Both the position numbers and the translations under genes were made by a program. A stretch of 64,000 nucleotides of DNA from Paraburkholderia sp. D15 (GTDB lineage: Bacteria; Pseudomonadota; Gammaproteobacteria; Burkholderiales; Burkholderiaceae): contig NZ_CP110395.1 of assembly GCF_029910215.1 (NCBI RefSeq), positions 1,488,001 through 1,552,000 of the forward strand, given 5' to 3'. Below are positions 60,083-64,000 of the stretch, piece after piece. Every line of letters begins with the position of its first letter. The stretch's first letter is position 1. Under the pieces are notes generated by a model, which saw only the letters and a program-made list of their open reading frames with translations, was not told the DNA's origin and searched no databases.

Positions 60083-61519
60083 ATGATTGACGAACGTTGG
60101 GCGCAGGCCGCCCGTACGCTGACCAGCCGCGCGGCGTTCTGGTCGCTGCGCATTGTCGACGAACAGATCGACGATCACGAGATCCGCAACGACATCGCGC
60201 AGCCGCTGCGCACCGTGCGCGATCGCGGCGCGATGTTGATCGCGTGGGTCGGCGCCGGCGCGGGTTACGCGGCGACCGCGAATCTCTCGGCGGCCGGTTT
60301 GCAGGCCGCACTCGACATCGCCACCGCGCGCGCCGAGGCGTGCGCCGCGTTGTCGCTGATCGATCATCGCGAGGTCGCGCGACCCGCCGCGAGCGGTGAG
60401 TACGTGTCGCCGAATGCGCAACGCGCGTTGCCGAGCCGCGCCGAATGGCTCGACCTGCTCGGCGCCGAATGCGCGGGCGCGAAGCTCGGCGAGGCCATCG
60501 TCGAGCGGGTGGCGAGCGTGCAGATCATCCGCACGGATCAGTTCTATCTGACCAGCGACGGCGTGCGCATCGACCAACGTTTCCGCTTCGTGATGCCGCA
60601 GTTGAGCGTCACCGCGCACGCGGACGGCGATACGCAGATGCGTACGCTCGGCGGCCATTACGGCACGCTGGGGCAGGGCGGGATCGAAGTGCTCGCGCGC
60701 TTCGGCTTCGAAGGCTCGGGCGCGCGGGTCGCCGACGAGGCGCTGCAACTGCTGGCCGCGCCGAATTGCCCGTCGGGCAAACGCGACCTGTTGCTGATGC
60801 CGGACCAGATGATGCTGCAGATTCACGAGTCGATCGGACACCCGCTCGAACTCGACCGCATTCTCGGCGACGAACGCAACTTCGCCGGCTGGAGTTTCGT
60901 CAAGCAGGACATGTTCGGCTCTTACCGTTATGGTTCGGAGCTGCTGAACGTCACGTTCGATCCGGAACTGCGCGAGGAAGCCGCCGCCTATGCGTTCGAC
61001 GACGACGGCACCGTCGCCGACAAGCAGTACCTGATTCGCCACGGCGTGCTCGAACGGCCGCTCGGCGGCGCGCTGTCGCAGCAACGCGCGCACCTGCCCG
61101 GCGTCGCCAATTCGCGGGCCTCGAACTGGAACCGTCCGCCGATCGACCGCATGGCCAATCTGAACATCGAGCCGGGCGACAGTTCGCTCGCGCAGATGAT
61201 CGGCAACATCGAACACGGCATTCTGATGCGCACCAATACGTCCTGGTCGATCGACGACCATCGCAACAAATTCCAGTTCGGCTGCGAGTTCGGTCAGTTG
61301 ATCGAAAACGGCCGGCTCACGCAGGTCGTCAAGCAGCCGAACTATCGCGGCATCTCGGCGAATTTCTGGCGCAGTCTGAGCGCGGTCGGCGATGCCGGCA
61401 CGCGCGAAGTGTTCGGCACGTCGATGTGCGGCAAGGGCGAACCGGCGCAGATCATTCGTGTCGGGCACGCGTCGCCGGCATGCGTGTTCAGCGACATCGA
61501 CGTGTTCGGAGGCGCCTGA
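60083..61519 (+). CDS. tldD: TldD-type metalloprotease
   Basis: 478 aa, 19 bp after yejF. It carries the zinc motif H-E-S-I-G-H (His248, His252) followed by P-L-E-L-D. TldD pairs with TldE/PmbA to cut unfolded or modified peptides in the cytoplasm, as in microcin B17 maturation and CcdA decay. This copy is distant in sequence from the housekeeping TldD (G-x-x-x-G-H-G-L-E is the usual continuation), so it is probably an accessory paralog serving the peptides brought in by Yej. Confidence 0.88.
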   Translation: MIDERWAQAARTLTSRAAFWSLRIVDEQIDDHEIRNDIAQPLRTVRDRGAMLIAWVGAGAGYAATANLSAAGLQAALDIATARAEACAALSLIDHREVARPAASGEYVSPNAQRALPSRAEWLDLLGAECAGAKLGEAIVERVASVQIIRTDQFYLTSDGVRIDQRFRFVMPQLSVTAHADGDTQMRTLGGHYGTLGQGGIEVLARFGFEGSGARVADEALQLLAAPNCPSGKRDLLLMPDQMMLQIHESIGHPLELDRILGDERNFAGWSFVKQDMFGSYRYGSELLNVTFDPELREEAAAYAFDDDGTVADKQYLIRHGVLERPLGGALSQQRAHLPGVANSRASNWNRPPIDRMANLNIEPGDSSLAQMIGNIEHGILMRTNTSWSIDDHRNKFQFGCEFGQLIENGRLTQVVKQPNYRGISANFWRSLSAVGDAGTREVFGTSMCGKGEPAQIIRVGHASPACVFSDIDVFGGA

Positions 61520-62865
61520 TGAGCGAGCCGATCAAAGCCGTCGCCTGGCAGGCGCATTTCACCGCACTCGCCGACGCGCTCGACGAATTGCAGCGCGAGG
61601 GCGAGACCACGCTCGCGTCGTTTGCCGGCGAGCAGTCGGACTTCATCCGCTTCAACGCGGGCAAGGTGCGGCAAACCGGCAGCGTGTCGCAAGGCAAGCT
61701 GACTTTGCGGTTGATCGACGGCGCGCGTCAGGCGTATTCGACGCTGACCGTGTGCGGCGATCTGCACCAGGATCTCGACGACGTGCGGGCCGCGCTGTCG
61801 ACGTTGCGCGAGAGCTTGCGCGACGCGGCGGACGATCCGCATCTGCTGTTCGACACGTCGAGCTGGACGCGCACCACGCAGCGCGCCGGCAGATTGCCTG
61901 ACCCGGACGGCTTGCTGGGCACGGTCGCGCAGGCCGCGGAGGGTTTCGATTTCGTCGGCTTTTACGCGGGCGGCACCATCGTGCGCGGCTTTGCATCGAC
62001 ACGCGGCAGCCGCGGCTGGTACGAGGTCGACAGCTTCAACTTCAGCTGGTCGCTGTACGACCCGAGCGGCCGCGCGATCAAGACCAGCTACGCGGGCGAC
62101 GACTGGAGCGACGCGGTATTCGCGCGCAAGGTCGAACAGGCCGCCGCGCGTCTTGGCGTGCTGGCGCGCGCGCCGCGCGTGCTGGAGCCGGGACATTACC
62201 GCGCGTGGCTCGCACCGGCCGCGCTCGCGGAACTGCTGGGCGTCACTGCATGGGGCGGTTTCTCGGCGCGTGCCCAGGCCAACTCGCGTAGCGCGTTGTA
62301 CAAGCTGCATGTGGGAGAAATCGTAGTCGACCCGCGCGTATCGATCAGCGAAGATCTGAGTCTGGGCATCGCACCGGCTTTCAACGACGACGGTTATCTG
62401 CGCGACAGCGTGCCGTTGATCGCAGCGGGTCGCGGCGCCGAACGTCTGACCAACGCGCGCAGTGCGCGCGAATACGGGTTGACGCCGAACGGCGCATTGC
62501 CGGACGAATCGCCGGTCGCGTTGTCGATGCAGGCGGGCGATCTCGCGGAAGAAGAGGTGCTCGCGAAACTCGGCACGGGCATCTACATCGGCAATCTCTG
62601 GTATGTGAATTTCTCGGACCGGATGAACTGCCGCCTCACCGGCATGACGCGTTTCGCGACCTTCTGGGTGGAGAACGGCGAGATCGTCGCGCCGCTCGAA
62701 GCGATGCGTTTCGACGACAGCCTGTATCGCGTGCTCGGCAGCGAACTCGAACAGATCGGCGCGCAGGCCGAACTGCTGTTGAGCGATTCGACCTGGGGCG
62801 AGCGCGCCACCGGCGGCATGCAATTGCCCGGCATTCTGGTGAGGGCGTTCGAATTGACGTTATAG
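61519..62865 (+). CDS. TldE/PmbA-type protease partner
   Basis: 448 aa, starting in the tldD stop as TGATG. It has the TldE fold features: R-F-N-A-G-K-V-R-Q-T-G near the N-terminus, then G-F-D-F-V-G-F-Y-A-G-G, and a C-terminal block T-G-I-Y-I-G-N-L-W-Y and M-T-R-F-A-T-F. It lacks the HExxxH zinc site, as TldE proteins do; it forms the heterodimer that shapes the TldD channel. The tight coupling shows the two are made in equal amounts. Confidence 0.88.
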   Translation: MSEPIKAVAWQAHFTALADALDELQREGETTLASFAGEQSDFIRFNAGKVRQTGSVSQGKLTLRLIDGARQAYSTLTVCGDLHQDLDDVRAALSTLRESLRDAADDPHLLFDTSSWTRTTQRAGRLPDPDGLLGTVAQAAEGFDFVGFYAGGTIVRGFASTRGSRGWYEVDSFNFSWSLYDPSGRAIKTSYAGDDWSDAVFARKVEQAAARLGVLARAPRVLEPGHYRAWLAPAALAELLGVTAWGGFSARAQANSRSALYKLHVGEIVVDPRVSISEDLSLGIAPAFNDDGYLRDSVPLIAAGRGAERLTNARSAREYGLTPNGALPDESPVALSMQAGDLAEEEVLAKLGTGIYIGNLWYVNFSDRMNCRLTGMTRFATFWVENGEIVAPLEAMRFDDSLYRVLGSELEQIGAQAELLLSDSTWGERATGGMQLPGILVRAFELTL

Positions 62866-62916
62866 GCCGATATGGATCGACAGGATTCCACCCCCTCTCT
62901 CTGACCGGATCACTGC

Positions 62917-64000
62917 GTGCCTTTCTTTTTCATCGACCGTCCGGTTTTCGCGTGGATCGTCGCGCTTGCCATCGTCGTGGCGGGCGCGCTGGCGATTCCG
63001 CAACTGCCGGTCGCGCAGTATCCGCGTCTCGCACCGCCACGCATCGTCATTTCCGCGACCTATCCGGGCGCCTCCACCGAGGTGGTGGATGCGAACGTCG
63101 GCAGCATCATCGAGGAAAGTCTCGATGGCGCCGACAACATGCTCTACTACGAGACCACCAGCGACAACCTCGGTGAACTCGAAATCGACGCGACATTCGC
63201 ACCCGGCACCAATCCCGACATGGCGCTGGTCGACATCCAGAACCGTCTGAAGCAGGTCGAGCCGCGTTTGCCGCAACAGGTCGTGCAGCAGGGCATCAGC
63301 GTGTTCAAGGCCGCCAACACATTCCTGATGCTGGTCGCGCTGACCTCGACGGACGGCACGCGCGACTCGGTGCAGTTGAGCGACTACCTGAGCCGCTACG
63401 TGTTGCGCGAACTGAAGCGCGCGCCCGGCGTGGGCGCCGCGGAACTGTGGGACGCCGACGAAGCGCTGCGTGTCTGGGTCGATCCGATGAAGCTGCGCGA
63501 ATACGGCATCGGTCCCGCCGAGGTGAACGCCGCGATCGCCGCGCAGAACGCCACCGTCACGGCGGGCGCGCTCGGCGACGCGCCGTTCGTGCCGGGTCAG
63601 CAGCTCACCGCGTCGGTGAGCGTGAAAGGGCAGTTGATCTCGGCTGACGAGTTCGGCCAGATCGTCATCAAGGCGCGGCCCGACGGTTCGTCGGTGCGGC
63701 TGCGCGACGTCGCGCGGGTCGAACTCGGGCGCGACAACTACACGTTCTATTCGCGGCTGAACGGCAAGGCCTCCGCGACGGTCGGCATTCAGCTCGGGCC
63801 GCGCGGCAATGCGCTCGAAACGTCGAACGCGATCCGCGCGCGACTCGCGGAACTGTCGAAGGGATTGCCGCCGGGCGTCGCCGTCGAGATTCCCTTCGAC
63901 AACGCGCACTTCGTGCAGATCGCGATTCACGAGGTACTGGTCACGCTGGTGGAAGCGGTGGTGCTGGTGTTCTTCGTGATGTGGCTGTTCCTGCGCGATC
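62917..64000 (+). CDS. RND (AcrB/HAE1) efflux pump, partial
   Basis: The first 361 aa, from a GTG at 62917, running off the right edge. It opens M-P-F-F-F-I-D-R-P-V-F-A-W-I-V-A-L-A-I, the classic RND start, with the next blocks Q-Y-P-R-L-A-P-P-R-I-V-I-S-A-T-Y-P-G-A and V-L-V-T-L-V-E-A-V-V-L-V-F-F-V-M-W-L-F-L. It exports drugs or metabolites using the proton gradient. No membrane-fusion protein gene precedes it in the window. Full length would be ~1040 aa. Confidence 0.92.
   Translation, partial: MPFFFIDRPVFAWIVALAIVVAGALAIPQLPVAQYPRLAPPRIVISATYPGASTEVVDANVGSIIEESLDGADNMLYYETTSDNLGELEIDATFAPGTNPDMALVDIQNRLKQVEPRLPQQVVQQGISVFKAANTFLMLVALTSTDGTRDSVQLSDYLSRYVLRELKRAPGVGAAELWDADEALRVWVDPMKLREYGIGPAEVNAAIAAQNATVTAGALGDAPFVPGQQLTASVSVKGQLISADEFGQIVIKARPDGSSVRLRDVARVELGRDNYTFYSRLNGKASATVGIQLGPRGNALETSNAIRARLAELSKGLPPGVAVEIPFDNAHFVQIAIHEVLVTLVEAVVLVFFVMWLFLRD

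Overview
The window comes from a high-GC beta-proteobacterium, most probably a Paraburkholderia/Burkholderia-type organism. I infer this from the GC-rich codon use, a double-length UvrA, an exbB-exbD1-exbD2 set, and an alpha-hydroxyketone quorum-sensing locus. I saw no rRNA, tRNA, CRISPR or phage genes. Family names come from recognising motifs by eye; no database search was possible.

Left end (1-7080): an accessory stretch of visibly lower GC. It opens with the tail of a polymorphic toxin that enters from outside the window. Next comes a tandem run of related small immunity-like genes, then on the minus strand a displaced toxin C-terminus overlapping its own immunity gene. A DUF3592 membrane protein and a glycine-rich orphan follow. 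At least five of these genes carry single-site frameshifts, mostly one missing base, and one carries a run of ten T. The other 57 kb shows no frameshift, so this looks like a toxin/immunity graveyard at a recombination hotspot.

7-15 kb: an acyltransferase, then a CqsA/LqsA-like autoinducer synthase facing a response regulator and a CqsS/LqsS-like sensor kinase (a complete alpha-hydroxyketone signalling module), then MFS and DMT exporters. 15-22.5 kb: two LysR regulators, an asparaginase with a tandem-repeat insert, an aminotransferase, a 2-hydroxyacid dehydrogenase and an LrgA/LrgB pair.

22.7-31.3 kb: a tightly packed seven-gene operon. It encodes a membrane desaturase, an acyl carrier protein, a cyclopropane-synthase-like methyltransferase, a natural fusion of cytochrome P450 with a fatty acyl-AMP ligase, a hotdog thioesterase, a TauD/SyrP-like oxygenase and a DUF6817 protein. 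The logic is that a fatty acid is activated, loaded on the carrier protein, modified and released. I do not recognise the product and regard this as the best candidate for an undescribed system.

31-45 kb: CheV, a DUF4142 protein, a TPR glycosyltransferase, an aldo/keto reductase, an SSB-like protein, a tandem racemase whose first domain lacks a catalytic cysteine, and a 2015-residue double UvrA behind a near-perfect LexA box.

46-64 kb: a peptide-import locus. tonB-exbB-exbD1-exbD2 plus a TPR periplasmic protein supply energy. An XRE-cupin regulator and a TonB-dependent receptor follow, then a yejABEF-type peptide ABC transporter and a tldD/tldE protease pair. Together they could carry a peptide from the cell surface to cytoplasmic cleavage. 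The window ends inside an RND efflux pump gene.
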